DNA from: Haematospirillum sp. H1815
GTDB taxonomy: Bacteria > Pseudomonadota > Alphaproteobacteria > Rhodospirillales > Rhodospirillaceae
Length of the DNA: 64,000 bases
Reading direction: 5' to 3'
NCBI RefSeq assembly: GCF_012102705.1
Contig: NZ_JAAVTA010000004.1
Span: 1-64,000, forward strand
In this document: one piece after another, positions 7,880 to 17,215 of the stretch
Layout: each line of letters begins with the position of its first letter
How positions within the stretch are numbered: the first letter of the stretch is position 1
Translations under genes and position numbers: made by a program
Notes under the pieces: model-generated
Databases searched by the model: none
What the model saw: the letters and a program-made list of their open reading frames with translations, nothing else
What the model was told of the DNA's origin: nothing

Positions 7880-9202
7880 ATGTCCACTGCACATCAAAAT
7901 CGCTCCTATTTTGGCCCGTTGGCCGTGTTGACCGCACCGTTCTTTTTTCTTGGTATGATTACATGCCTGAACGACGTGCTTGTACCTCATCTGAAAGCTG
8001 TTTTTACACTCAGCTATGCCGAGGCGGCACTGGTCCAGTTCTGCTTTTTTACCGCTTATTTTTTCGTGTCCCTGCCTTCGGGCATGCTGGCTGAACGGAT
8101 CGGCTACAAACGTGGCCTCGTTGTGGGATTTCTGGTGACGGCTGCCGGGTGCATGGCTTTCTGGCCTGCCGCCAGCGAACGATCCTATCCGCTTTTTCTG
8201 GGTGCGCTATTCATCTTGGCGTCTGGCATTACCCTGATCCAAGTTTGCATGAACCCTTATGTCAGCATTCTCGGCAAGCAGGAAACGGCATCCAGCCGCC
8301 TCGCTGTCGTGCAGGCCTTTAACTCCGTCGGCACAACAATTGCTCCATACATCGGATCCTTGTTCATCCTGAGCACGGTTGTCTTGTCAGCCAGCGAACT
8401 GGCAGGCATGTCAGAGGTAGAGCAGGCTGCATATCGGGCAAAAGAAGCGGCTTCTGTGCAAGGTCCGTACATGTGGCTGGCTGGGATTCTGATCGCCAAT
8501 GCGCTTGCTTTGATGTTCATCAAGTTGCCAGACATCAGGAATACCAATTCGGTCATTGATCTGGACAAGAGCACTGATGCAAAAAGCCATAGCAGCATCT
8601 GGTCCCATCGTCATCTGGTACTTGGGACCATCGGTATCTTCATGTACGTCGGTGCAGAAGTAGCAATTGGCAGCTTTTTGATTAATCTGCTGGCAATGCC
8701 GGAGATCGCCGGCCTTCCTGAAGCCGAGGCCGGTTTTTATCTGTCACTGTACTGGGGCGGTGCGATGGTTGGACGCTTTGTTGGGGCAGCCATCATGCGC
8801 TATGTCAACCCCGGAGCGTTTCTGTCCTTCAACTGCACCATTGCTATAGGGTTGATTATTACAGCTATCCTGTCCGGTGGCCATATTGCTATGTGGTCCT
8901 TGATAGCCGTTGGCCTGTTCAACTCCATCATGTTCCCGACAATCTTTACCCTGTCGGTCAGGGGTCTTGGTCATCATACCAGCAAAGCATCGGGCATTCT
9001 GTGTATGGCCATTGTCGGTGGGGCTATTGTGCCTCTGATCCATGGCTTTGTTGCTGATCAGGTCGGGCTTCTGGCTGCCTTCTTTGTTCCGCTCGTATGC
9101 TACGCCTATATTTTATACTATGGCGTCAGAGGTCACCGTGCCGGAGATGCTCATCAGCATGCAAGTAACAGGTCCTTGGCCGGCAAGCCCGCTGCCGGAT
9201 AG
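7880..9202 (+). CDS. Sugar MFS transporter, FucP/GluP-like (FHS family)
   Basis: A 440-residue major facilitator with about twelve hydrophobic segments. The N-terminus (APFFFLGMITCLNDVLVPHL) and the loop SGMLAERIGYKRG match fucose/glucose/galactose:H+ symporters. NPYVSILGKQETASSRLAVV and QAFNSVGTTIAPYIG are also typical of this family. It probably imports a hexose or deoxyhexose with protons at the inner membrane; the sugar is uncertain. It is a single-gene unit with its own upstream region of about 235 bases carrying two inverted repeats, and a strong terminator follows. Confidence 0.85.
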   Translation: MSTAHQNRSYFGPLAVLTAPFFFLGMITCLNDVLVPHLKAVFTLSYAEAALVQFCFFTAYFFVSLPSGMLAERIGYKRGLVVGFLVTAAGCMAFWPAASERSYPLFLGALFILASGITLIQVCMNPYVSILGKQETASSRLAVVQAFNSVGTTIAPYIGSLFILSTVVLSASELAGMSEVEQAAYRAKEAASVQGPYMWLAGILIANALALMFIKLPDIRNTNSVIDLDKSTDAKSHSSIWSHRHLVLGTIGIFMYVGAEVAIGSFLINLLAMPEIAGLPEAEAGFYLSLYWGGAMVGRFVGAAIMRYVNPGAFLSFNCTIAIGLIITAILSGGHIAMWSLIAVGLFNSIMFPTIFTLSVRGLGHHTSKASGILCMAIVGGAIVPLIHGFVADQVGLLAAFFVPLVCYAYILYYGVRGHRAGDAHQHASNRSLAGKPAAG

Positions 9203-9221
9203 ATTTCTCCGCAACAATTTG

Positions 9222-9253
9222 AAAGGCCCCGAGTGATTCGGGGCCTTCTTTTT
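9222..9253 (+). terminator. Rho-independent terminator after the sugar permease
   Basis: AAGGCCCCGA (9223-9232) pairs perfectly with TCGGGGCCTT (9238-9247) around a five-base loop and is followed by CTTTTTA. It lies between convergent genes and may also act on gatB read-through, although the T-run on that side is short. Confidence 0.9.
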
Positions 9254-9280
9254 ATCCAGCATAGAGAAAGTCACAGCTTT

Positions 9281-10735
9281 CTAACCAAGCAACTTTTTCT
9301 TGAGAACTTCTTGCAGCACACCTGGATTGGCCTTGCCTTGAGTTGCCTTCATAACCTGCCCTATAAACCAGGCAACCAGCTTCTCTTTACCATCCCGCAC
9401 TTCCTGGGCTTTCTCAGGATTGGCTGCAATAACAGCATCACAGGCAGCTTCAATCGCGCTGCTGTCTGTAACCTGTTTCATACCCCGCTCTTCCACGATA
9501 AGAGCAGGATCCTTTCCCTCCTCCATCATGATTTCAAAAACGTCTTTCGCCAACCGGCCGGATATGGTGTTGTCCTTTACCAGATCCACCAACTGACCAA
9601 GCTGGGATGGACTGACCGGGCTTTGTGAAATGGAAAGCCCCTTTTTGTTCAGGCCACCAAAAAGCGTTGTAATCAACCAGTTTGCAACCTGCTTTCCATC
9701 ACGTCCTTCCGCTGCCTCCTCGAAATAAGCCGCAGTTTCCTTCTCCATAACCAGAACACCTGCATCATAAGGTGTCAGGCCATAGGAGGATACAAACCGC
9801 ACTTTTTTATCATCAGGAAGCTCGGGTAACGTTGCCTTGATGCGCTCAACAAATGCATCATCAAACTCCAGGGGTAAAAGATCCGGGTCAGGGAAATACC
9901 GATAATCATGCGCATGTTCCTTGGACCGCATCGACCGTGTCTCACCACGTGAGGAGTCAAACAGACGTGTCTCCTGAACAATCTGGCCACCGCTTTCATA
10001 CACTTCAACATGGCGGCGAGCTTCATATTCAATGGCCTGCATGACAAAGCGAACGGAATTGACGTTCTTGATCTCACAACGTGTCCGATATGGCTCTCCA
10101 GCTTTGCGGACCGATACGTTGACATCGCAACGCATGGAGCCTTCCTCCATGTTTCCATCACATGTTTCCAAGTAACGCAGAATGGATCTCAGCTTACGCA
10201 AGTATGCCCCGGCTTCTTCCGGCGTCCGCATATCTGGCTTGGAAACAATTTCCATCAGCGCAACACCGGAACGATTCAAGTCAATCAAAGACTTTGCAGG
10301 GTGCTGGTCATGAACGGATTTCCCTGCATCCTGCTCAAGATGCAGGCGCTCGATACCAACCGTACGGCTTGATCCATCGGGCAAATCCAGTACAATCTGC
10401 CCCTCACCAACAATCGGCTGATCATACTGGCTGATCTGATACCCTTGGGGCAGGTCAGCATAAAAATAATTCTTGCGCGCAAAAACACTGCGTTTATTAA
10501 TCTGCGCCTTCAGCCCCAAACCCGTACGAACAGCTTGCTCCACGCACACGCCATTGATAACCGGCAGCATGCCGGGAAAGCCGGCGTCAATAAACGAAAC
10601 CTGCGTGTTCGGCTCGGCTCCGAACGTTGTTGCTGCGCCTGAAAACAACTTGGATTGAGAGATAACCTGGGCATGAACCTCAAGCCCGATAACCAGTTCC
10701 CAGTCCCCGGTTTCACCTTTGATATGATAGCTCAT
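9281..10735 (-). CDS. gatB: Asp-tRNA(Asn)/Glu-tRNA(Gln) amidotransferase subunit B
   Basis: A 484-residue subunit of the cytosolic GatCAB complex. GatB phosphorylates mischarged Glu-tRNA(Gln) or Asp-tRNA(Asn) with ATP and passes ammonia from GatA to it. Signatures include [13 protein letters not shown] at the N-terminus, the catalytic core around [19 protein letters not shown], and [12 protein letters not shown]. The C-terminal YqeY-like tRNA-binding domain runs to the end ([16 protein letters not shown]). The length is typical. It is the last gene of gatCAB and starts six bases after the gatA stop. Confidence 0.97.
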   Translation of the reverse strand: MSYHIKGETGDWELVIGLEVHAQVISQSKLFSGAATTFGAEPNTQVSFIDAGFPGMLPVINGVCVEQAVRTGLGLKAQINKRSVFARKNYFYADLPQGYQISQYDQPIVGEGQIVLDLPDGSSRTVGIERLHLEQDAGKSVHDQHPAKSLIDLNRSGVALMEIVSKPDMRTPEEAGAYLRKLRSILRYLETCDGNMEEGSMRCDVNVSVRKAGEPYRTRCEIKNVNSVRFVMQAIEYEARRHVEVYESGGQIVQETRLFDSSRGETRSMRSKEHAHDYRYFPDPDLLPLEFDDAFVERIKATLPELPDDKKVRFVSSYGLTPYDAGVLVMEKETAAYFEEAAEGRDGKQVANWLITTLFGGLNKKGLSISQSPVSPSQLGQLVDLVKDNTISGRLAKDVFEIMMEEGKDPALIVEERGMKQVTDSSAIEAACDAVIAANPEKAQEVRDGKEKLVAWFIGQVMKATQGKANPGVLQEVLKKKLLG

Positions 10736-10741
10736 CGCGCC

Positions 10742-12214
10742 TTATCCTTTTACCAAAGCCGGAACACCGTGGAAACTGGCGGCCTTTTCCAGAACATCCC
10801 CGGCTCGCAGAACAGTTTCCTCATCAAAAGGACGACCGATGATCTGAAGCCCAAGAGGCAGACCCGATGCATTCAATCCAGCAGGCACAGATAATCCGGG
10901 CAAACCGGCCAATGAGGCAGGGACTGTAAAAATATCATTCAAATACATTGCAATAGGATCATCCATTTTTGTACCCAGCGCAAAAGCTGCGGTCGGGGCG
11001 GTTGGCGTCAAGATCGCATCAACAGACCGGAAGGCATCACGAAAATCCCGCGCAATACAGGACCGCACTTTCTGGGCTTTAAGGTAATAGGCATCATAGT
11101 ATCCGGCGGACAAGACATAGGTCCCCATCAGAATACGCCGCTGGACCTCTTCACCAAACCCTGCTGCCCGGGTTTTGGCATACATCTCGTCCAAGGATTT
11201 CCCTTCTACCCTCATCCCGAAGCGCAAACCATCGTAGCGAGCCAAGTTCGAGGATGCTTCGGCTGGCGCAACGATATAATACGTTGCGAGGGCATACCGG
11301 GTGTGCGGCAAAGTTATGTCATGAATTTCGGCACCCGCATCCTTCAGCCACGACACTCCCTTGTCCCACAGGGAAGCAACCTCGGGATCCAGGCCATCCG
11401 AGCGATATTCAGCCGGGATACCAATCTTCAAACCACGGATATCACCAGTCAGGGCCGCCTCAAAATCAGGCACCGGAATGTCTGCGCTGGTGGAATCTTT
11501 TGGATCAAAACCAGCCATCGCGCCCAGCATAATTGCCGCATCGCGAACCGTGCGGGTCATGGGGCCAGCCTGATCCAGGGAGCTTGCAAAGGCAATGGTG
11601 CCATACCGGGAACAACGCCCGTACGTTGGCTTCAAACCCGTAATCCCACAATAAGCAGCAGGTTGCCGGATAGATCCACCCGTATCTGTACCCGTTGCGG
11701 CCAACACCATACGGGCCGCCACAGCAGCAGCAGATCCACCGGACGATCCGCCGGGCACCAAGTCCACATCTTGGCCACGTGGCTTCCACGGGTTACGAAC
11801 CGGGCCGAACCAGCTTGTCTGGTTGGATCCACCCATAGCGAATTCGTCCAGATTCAGCTTGCCCAGAGAAACAGCCCCCGCCTTGCGCAGATTTGCCGAA
11901 ACCGTGCTTTCGTAAGGCGGAATGAACCCTTCCAGCATTCGGCTTCCAGCCGTGGTACGAACGCCTTCTGTACAGAACAGGTCCTTGAGGCCAACGGGGA
12001 TGCCCATCATCGGTCCTGCGCTTCCTGCTGCCAAGGCAGCATCAGCTTCCACGGCCTGTTGGCGTGCCAGCTCCGCTGTTTCGGTAATAAAGGCATTCAG
12101 CGGGCGCTTCTGCTCCATGATACCAATGTAGAAATCAACCAGCTCAACAGCTGAAAGCGTGCGAGAGCGCAGGGCATCACGGGCCTGGGCTAGGGTCAGG
12201 TCAAGAACAGACAT
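10742..12214 (-). CDS. gatA: Asp/Glu-tRNA amidotransferase subunit A (amidase)
   Basis: A 490-residue amidase-signature enzyme that hydrolyses glutamine to supply ammonia to GatB. The Ser-cisSer-Lys triad is visible: Lys in [14 protein letters not shown], cis-Ser in [14 protein letters not shown], and nucleophile Ser in [17 protein letters not shown]. The N-terminus ([20 protein letters not shown]) is typical of the family. The ATG at 12214 directly abuts the gatC stop, and gatB starts six bases downstream, so the three are co-translated. Confidence 0.97.
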   Translation of the reverse strand: MSVLDLTLAQARDALRSRTLSAVELVDFYIGIMEQKRPLNAFITETAELARQQAVEADAALAAGSAGPMMGIPVGLKDLFCTEGVRTTAGSRMLEGFIPPYESTVSANLRKAGAVSLGKLNLDEFAMGGSNQTSWFGPVRNPWKPRGQDVDLVPGGSSGGSAAAVAARMVLAATGTDTGGSIRQPAAYCGITGLKPTYGRCSRYGTIAFASSLDQAGPMTRTVRDAAIMLGAMAGFDPKDSTSADIPVPDFEAALTGDIRGLKIGIPAEYRSDGLDPEVASLWDKGVSWLKDAGAEIHDITLPHTRYALATYYIVAPAEASSNLARYDGLRFGMRVEGKSLDEMYAKTRAAGFGEEVQRRILMGTYVLSAGYYDAYYLKAQKVRSCIARDFRDAFRSVDAILTPTAPTAAFALGTKMDDPIAMYLNDIFTVPASLAGLPGLSVPAGLNASGLPLGLQIIGRPFDEETVLRAGDVLEKAASFHGVPALVKG

Positions 12215-12502
12215 TTATTCCACCACCTTCGGCACGGCAAAAAACCCATCCATGGCTTCCGGCGCATTGGCCAGAATAGAATCACACATACCGCCATCAG
12301 AGACGATATCCTCCCGCCAGCGCAGAACCGCATCCGTCACACTGGTCATAGGCTCTGTTCCTTCGGTATTGACGTCAGAAAGCTGTTCAACCCAGTCAAG
12401 AATACCGGAAAGCTGGCTGGCCAGAGGATCAAGCCTGTCTTCGGGCACTTCAATACGGGCTAGGAACGCAACGTTCCGGACGATATCTTTGTCGAGCGAC
12501 AT
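12215..12502 (-). CDS. gatC: Asp/Glu-tRNA amidotransferase subunit C
   Basis: A 95-residue linker subunit that wraps around GatA and holds it to GatB. The family pattern VRNVAFLARIEVPED, then LDWVEQLSDVNTEGTEPM, then LRWREDIVSDG is complete. The reading frame stays open far upstream, but AGGAGA just before the ATG at 12502 and the normal family length fix this start. It is the first gene of gatCAB; the promoter should lie in the 112-base region divergent from ruvX. Confidence 0.95.
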   Translation of the reverse strand: MSLDKDIVRNVAFLARIEVPEDRLDPLASQLSGILDWVEQLSDVNTEGTEPMTSVTDAVLRWREDIVSDGGMCDSILANAPEAMDGFFAVPKVVE

Positions 12503-12614
12503 TGAAAAAAGTCTCCTGGCGGGAGTAAGTGTCTTGGGAGCATCCCCGTCGGCACACAGTACGCGCCGATCCGGGGCTGTACACGCGTAAAATCGCCGGA
12601 AGGTATCACTCGTC

Positions 12615-13133
12615 ATGACTGACTGCAACAACCCCGCACCGCTTCCTGTGACAGGGCTTTCGCCCTTGCAGATGAAACACGCCCTGCCTGCTTCCAGCAG
12701 GCTGGCCGGGCTGGACCTTGGCACCAAGACCATAGGCATCGCCCTGTCAGACCCCTTGCTGATCACCGCTACTCCGCTCACAACAATTCGTCGAACCAAA
12801 TTCACAAAGGATGTTACCCTGCTGTCCGAGCTGGTTGCAGAGTACGAAATAGCCGGCCTGGTCCTTGGGTTGCCGGTCGAAATGGATGGAACAGAAGGAC
12901 GTCGCTGCCAGTCGACAAGAACATTTGCTGATAATATCAGAGCGCTGGAACAGCCAATATCCCAGCTTCCGATCGCATTCTGGGATGAGCGTTTGTCAAC
13001 CGCAGCCGTAGAACGCGTCATGATTGATGAACTGGACATGTCCCGCAAAAAAAGAGCGAAAACCGTGGATAGAAACGCAGCATCATGGATTCTTCAGGGA
13101 TTCCTTGATGCCATTGCTTTTGCAGACAAATAA
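12615..13133 (+). CDS. ruvX: RuvX/YqgF-family Holliday junction resolvase-like nuclease
   Basis: A 172-residue RNase H-fold protein. YqgF proteins act in 16S rRNA maturation and were also proposed as Holliday junction resolvases. The motifs GLDLGTKTIGIALSD (first acidic residue), VLGLPVEMDG, WDERLSTAAVERVMI (second acidic residue) and DRNAASWILQGFLD (last Asp) are all present. About 25 residues precede the core, longer than usual, and an internal ATG at 12672 could be the true start. Divergent from gatC; pyrB follows after 120 bases. Confidence 0.9.
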   Translation: MTDCNNPAPLPVTGLSPLQMKHALPASSRLAGLDLGTKTIGIALSDPLLITATPLTTIRRTKFTKDVTLLSELVAEYEIAGLVLGLPVEMDGTEGRRCQSTRTFADNIRALEQPISQLPIAFWDERLSTAAVERVMIDELDMSRKKRAKTVDRNAASWILQGFLDAIAFADK

Positions 13134-13253
13134 ATCTACTGATAATCGATACATGACTTCCTCGCACAGCATGCGGGACTGTCATAAATATTGCCCCGGC
13201 GCGCACCATTCTCCCCTTGCCGGAATGATGTTTTAACCTCATATTTCGCCCCC

Positions 13254-14201
13254 ATGAAGAACCCAGCATACTCTCATCGGCATTTTCTTGGCATGGAGGG
13301 GTTATACCCTCACGAGATTGAAGAATTTCTCGATCTCGCAGATAGTTATGCTGACAGGAATCGCCAACCCCGGTATGCATCCAATCGTCTGACAGGACGG
13401 ACGCAGGTCAACCTGTTCATGGAAGCATCAACCCGCACACGGGCTTCTTTCGAACTTGCCGGACTCAAGATGGGGGCCAACGTCATCAACATGACCTCGG
13501 CAGGATCCTCCATCTGCAAAGGTGAGACCCTTGTTGATATGGCCGTAACCCTGAACGCCATGAAGCTGGATGTCCTGGTTGTTCGCCACCATGATTCAGG
13601 TGCCGCACAGCTACTGTCCAAGCATGTACAGTGTGCCGTCATCAATGCTGGCGACGGCCTGCACGAGCATCCGACGCAAGCCATTGTCGATGCCCTGACC
13701 ATACGGCGGAACAAGGGACGGCTTGCGGGATTGGAGGTCGCCATTTGTGGAGACCTTGCCCATTCCCGGGTTGCACGGTCCAATATTCATCTTTTGAGCA
13801 CCATGGGGGCTAATATCCGGGTTGTTGCACCGCGCCCATTGCTGCCCTCGCATATTGAATGCATGGGCGTAACTTCCTTTACCGACATGCGCGAAGGCAT
13901 ACGGGGCGCTGACATCATCATGATGCTCCGCGTACAGAATGAGCGTCTTGGTGATTGCTGCATTCCTTCTGCCCGTGAATACGCTCACTTCTTTGGCCTG
14001 AACCGCGACAAACTTGCCTTGGCCAAACCCGATGCGCTTGTCATGCACCCGGGCCCGATCAACCGGGGTATCGAAATTGACTCAGATGTAGCTGACGATC
14101 TTGATCGTTCATTGATTCGCCAACAAGTTGAGATGAGCATTGCGGCCCGTATGGCCATTCTGGATATCCTGATCCGCAATGCCGAGAATAATGGCTTGTA
14201 A
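13254..14201 (+). CDS. pyrB: Aspartate carbamoyltransferase catalytic subunit
   Basis: A 315-residue enzyme that joins carbamoyl phosphate and aspartate in the first committed step of pyrimidine synthesis. The carbamoyl-phosphate loop [19 protein letters not shown], the HPTQA motif and [11 protein letters not shown] are intact. The ATG at 13254 gives the normal family length; the frame extends to 13191 without a better start. It is followed 24 bases later by a dihydroorotase-like gene that has lost its metal ligands, as in ATCases that form a holoenzyme with an inactive PyrC-like subunit. No pyrI regulatory subunit is seen. Confidence 0.96.
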   Translation: MKNPAYSHRHFLGMEGLYPHEIEEFLDLADSYADRNRQPRYASNRLTGRTQVNLFMEASTRTRASFELAGLKMGANVINMTSAGSSICKGETLVDMAVTLNAMKLDVLVVRHHDSGAAQLLSKHVQCAVINAGDGLHEHPTQAIVDALTIRRNKGRLAGLEVAICGDLAHSRVARSNIHLLSTMGANIRVVAPRPLLPSHIECMGVTSFTDMREGIRGADIIMMLRVQNERLGDCCIPSAREYAHFFGLNRDKLALAKPDALVMHPGPINRGIEIDSDVADDLDRSLIRQQVEMSIAARMAILDILIRNAENNGL

Positions 14202-14225
14202 GCCACCCCGGAAACAGAAACGTCC

Positions 14226-15515
14226 ATGCATCGAACGCACTATTTCAACGCTCGCCTTCTGGATCCATCCCTTGAGCTGGATGTGCTTGGCGGTCTTCTG
14301 GTTGAAGGTCCCTGCATACTAGATTGCGGACCGCACTTGCAGCACTCCGGCGCGATACACGCAGACAGCTCAATTGACTGCAGAAGCATGGCGATTGCAC
14401 CGGGTTTGGTTGACATGCGAACCCATTTGCGCGAACCGGGATTTACGCACAAGGAAACACTGCGCACGACGGGATTACTGGCTGCATCAGGCGGCGTAAC
14501 TTCAGTCGCCGGCCTCCCCGGAACGGATCCTCTGGTTGACAACGAAGCAGCCCTTGCTTTTGTCCTGAACAAGGCGCGTACAGATTCAGCCGTGAAAATT
14601 TATCCCTACGCAACGGCCACAGCCGGGGCAAAAGGAACAGAACTGGTTGAGTATGGCCTTATGTCCGCAGCAGGTGCCATTGCGTTTACCGAGGGAGAGC
14701 ACGCTGTATCAAATGCCGGCGTACTAAGACGGATCATGCAGTATACATCCATGTACGGGCTTCTCTTGATCCAGAGACCGGAAGAACCATTCTTGGCAAA
14801 GGGTGTTGCGACCAGTGGAGAACTCGCAACCCGTATGGGTCTTTCCGGCATACCACCCGAGGCTGAAGTCATCCTTCTCGAGCGAGATCTGCGCCTTGTT
14901 GCGATGACCGGCGCTCGCTATCATGCATCACTCATCTCGACAGCAGACAGTGTCGAGGCCATACGCCGAGCAAAAGCCAAGGGGCTTTCTGTCACATGCG
15001 ACACAGCCCCTCCCTATTTTACACTGAATGAACTGGCCATATCCGGCTACAACACATCGGCGAAACTGAGCCCACCGCTACGATCCGAGAGTGACAGAAG
15101 AGCTGTCATTGCCGGCTTGCTGGATGGTACCATCGACGCCATCGTTTCGGATCACGCGCCACAGAATAGTGACACAAAAGATGTTCCCTTTGCGCGAGCA
15201 GCCTGCGGAGGTCTTGGGCTGGAAACGCTTTTGCCCCTGACGCTGGGCATGGTCCACGATGGGAGCATGCCTATATTGCGGGCTCTTGCTCTTCTCAGTC
15301 TCAACCCAGCACGCATACTTGGTCTCAAAGCCGGAAAACTGGCAGCAGGGTACCCTGCCGATCTGATTGTGGTAGATCTGGACAAGCCTTGGAAGTACAG
15401 TGCAAGTAGGTCTTGCTCGGGCTCCAGAAACTCGCCTTTTGACGGACACCTCTTACAGGGGCGAGTGTTGCGTACCATTGTTGACGGGAAAACAATTTAT
15501 GTTCACGGTACCTGA
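14226..15515 (+). CDS. Dihydroorotase-like protein, predicted catalytically inactive (PyrC')
   Basis: A 429-residue amidohydrolase of the class I dihydroorotase family, but most active-site residues are changed. The metal motif D-x-H-x-H reads D63-M-R-T-H67, so the first His is Arg. The substrate motif MPNT reads LPGT. The bridging/Asp region reads TEGE at 155-158 rather than a DDG-type sequence. The HAED-type His position is Q183-R184-P. The HVST His is Leu236 (SLIST). Only Asp309 (SDHAPQ) remains. The fold and length look normal and the frame is intact. Pseudomonas PyrC' is a known inactive partner that stabilises PyrB; I infer the same role here. A working PyrC should be encoded elsewhere. 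Its end overlaps plsY by 17 bases. Confidence 0.85.
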   Translation: MHRTHYFNARLLDPSLELDVLGGLLVEGPCILDCGPHLQHSGAIHADSSIDCRSMAIAPGLVDMRTHLREPGFTHKETLRTTGLLAASGGVTSVAGLPGTDPLVDNEAALAFVLNKARTDSAVKIYPYATATAGAKGTELVEYGLMSAAGAIAFTEGEHAVSNAGVLRRIMQYTSMYGLLLIQRPEEPFLAKGVATSGELATRMGLSGIPPEAEVILLERDLRLVAMTGARYHASLISTADSVEAIRRAKAKGLSVTCDTAPPYFTLNELAISGYNTSAKLSPPLRSESDRRAVIAGLLDGTIDAIVSDHAPQNSDTKDVPFARAACGGLGLETLLPLTLGMVHDGSMPILRALALLSLNPARILGLKAGKLAAGYPADLIVVDLDKPWKYSASRSCSGSRNSPFDGHLLQGRVLRTIVDGKTIYVHGT

Positions 15516-16116
15516 GGTGCCTGCAGAGCTTACCCTGCTTCTATGCACTGTTTTTGGATACCTTTTTGGCAGCATACCGTTCGGCATTGTGCTGACAAAA
15601 CCGTTTGGATACGATCTTCGATCCATCGGATCGGGAAACATAGGTGCCACCAATGTCCTGCGTACAGGGCGCAAGGATCTGGCGCTGGCAACCTTGGTTA
15701 TGGATGCGGGCAAGGGAGGCATTGCAGCCGCGCTGGCTGGTATGCTGGTTGATACATCTGGCAGCCTTGTTGCCGGATGTGCCGCCGTTCTGGGGCATAA
15801 CTTCCCGATCTGGCTTCGCTTCAAGGGAGGCAAAGGAGTTGCCACCACACTGGGGGTTCTATTCCTGACTGCTTGGCCTGTTGGGGCCATAGCCTGCGGC
15901 ATCTGGTTCCTGATGGCCCTTCTGACCCGCTACTCCTCTCTCTCCGCCTTGATAGCCTTGGGTACAGCCCCGGCTTCAGCATGGTTTCTGGCCTCCCCGA
16001 TCCATGCTGCAGCGTTTGCAGGCTTGGCTATCCTTGCCTTCGTACGCCACCATGAAAACATAAGACGGCTCTTTCAAGGCACAGAGTCAAAGATCAGGCT
16101 GGGGAAGACACAATAG
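15499..16116 (+). CDS. plsY: Acyl-phosphate:glycerol-3-phosphate acyltransferase PlsY
   Basis: A 205-residue inner-membrane enzyme that makes lysophosphatidate from acyl phosphate and glycerol 3-phosphate, the first step of phospholipid synthesis. Conserved cytosolic loops are GYLFGSIPFGIVL, the GSGNIGATNVLRTGRK loop, the FKGGKGVATTLGVL loop and the C-terminal RHHENIRRLFQGTESK. About five membrane segments are visible. The start at 15499 lies inside the end of the PyrC-like gene (17-base overlap), indicating one operon pyrB-pyrC'-plsY. The stop TAG directly abuts the stop of the opposing asparaginase gene. Confidence 0.95.
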   Translation: MFTVPEVPAELTLLLCTVFGYLFGSIPFGIVLTKPFGYDLRSIGSGNIGATNVLRTGRKDLALATLVMDAGKGGIAAALAGMLVDTSGSLVAGCAAVLGHNFPIWLRFKGGKGVATTLGVLFLTAWPVGAIACGIWFLMALLTRYSSLSALIALGTAPASAWFLASPIHAAAFAGLAILAFVRHHENIRRLFQGTESKIRLGKTQ

Positions 16117-17103
16117 CTAGCAGATCCGGGTCTCTCCACAAAAATCACGGAAGAACATATCTGCAGCTTTCTGGCCACGCAGGCCATGAGATAGGATAAG
16201 GTGTAGCTTGGCAAAAGCCGTTTCCCGTGTCAGGCAACGCCCTGTAAGGACACCTGCATCGCGTAACGCTGCACCTGCCTCATAATGATCCAGATCGATA
16301 GCTCCGTCCGCGCATTGACTGACAGCAACGACCAATGTTCCGTGACGCACCAAATCGGATAGGACCTGCTGCAAGGCTCCCTCTACAAAAGGGGCTGTAC
16401 CGTTGCCAAAGCATTCCAGAACCAAGCCACTTGGCTGCCATGCCGTCAATCCGGCCAAGAACCCGGCAGAAAGCCCCGGATAGCAGGTAACAAGACCAAC
16501 ATCCACAACAGCTGGTAAAGGCGGTGGAGGACCGAGAGCAAGCTCTTTGTTACGCGGAATTGACCATGGAGTATCTACACCCCCCAACGATAAAACATCA
16601 CGAAATGCATCAAAAGTTGATGTAGATATTTTACGACTACGTACAGCAGGGATGATGCGGCTTCCAAAGCAAACGAGAACGCCATGAGTATCAGGATCTC
16701 TCGCAACAGAAAGTGCCTGTTCCAGATTCCGGATACCATCACTGTCATGACCAACCATAGGGATCATGGAGCCAGTCAGAACAACAGGTGCTCCACGTGC
16801 AACCTGCTGCATGGCAAGACTTGCAGCTGTCCAAGACAATGTATCAGTACCATGCACGACAATAACACCATGGCCAGATGAAGTTGCGCGTACACACTCG
16901 CGGCCGATCTTGTACCAAAGGGCAGGATCAACATGGGCACTGTCAACAGCGGGGGCATATTCCAGCACCACATCCCTGCCATCAATACAACCCGGCAGCA
17001 TACGATCAAGGAGCGAGACAAAGGAAGCAGCAGGACGCCAACCCCGTTCACCAAGCTCCATTCCAATGGTACCGCCTGTATACATAATTGTGACTGGACG
17101 CAT
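16117..17103 (-). CDS. Type I (cytosolic-type) L-asparaginase
   Basis: A 328-residue asparaginase/glutaminase-family enzyme converting asparagine to aspartate and ammonia. The two nucleophile-bearing motifs are present: IMYTGGTIGM near the N-terminus and VVHGTDTLSWTAASLA. There is no signal peptide, which points to the cytosolic type. The ATG at 17103 is preceded by AGGGGTG, so it is preferred over 17133. It is convergent with plsY with no spacer between the two stop codons. Confidence 0.9.
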   Translation of the reverse strand: MRPVTIMYTGGTIGMELGERGWRPAASFVSLLDRMLPGCIDGRDVVLEYAPAVDSAHVDPALWYKIGRECVRATSSGHGVIVVHGTDTLSWTAASLAMQQVARGAPVVLTGSMIPMVGHDSDGIRNLEQALSVARDPDTHGVLVCFGSRIIPAVRSRKISTSTFDAFRDVLSLGGVDTPWSIPRNKELALGPPPPLPAVVDVGLVTCYPGLSAGFLAGLTAWQPSGLVLECFGNGTAPFVEGALQQVLSDLVRHGTLVVAVSQCADGAIDLDHYEAGAALRDAGVLTGRCLTRETAFAKLHLILSHGLRGQKAADMFFRDFCGETRIC

Positions 17104-17215
17104 GTCACCCCTACTGAGCAGAAAAATTAACATTAACGCTTGGTAATAATGGGGGAGAGTATTGGGAGGTCAATCATCGCCTTGATATATAACCTTGGAT
17201 AGATAATATGTCGTC

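Noticed and set aside
12503-13048. Upstream extension of the gatC frame
   Set aside because: It is antisense to ruvX and unlike any GatC; the SD and family length place the start at 12502.
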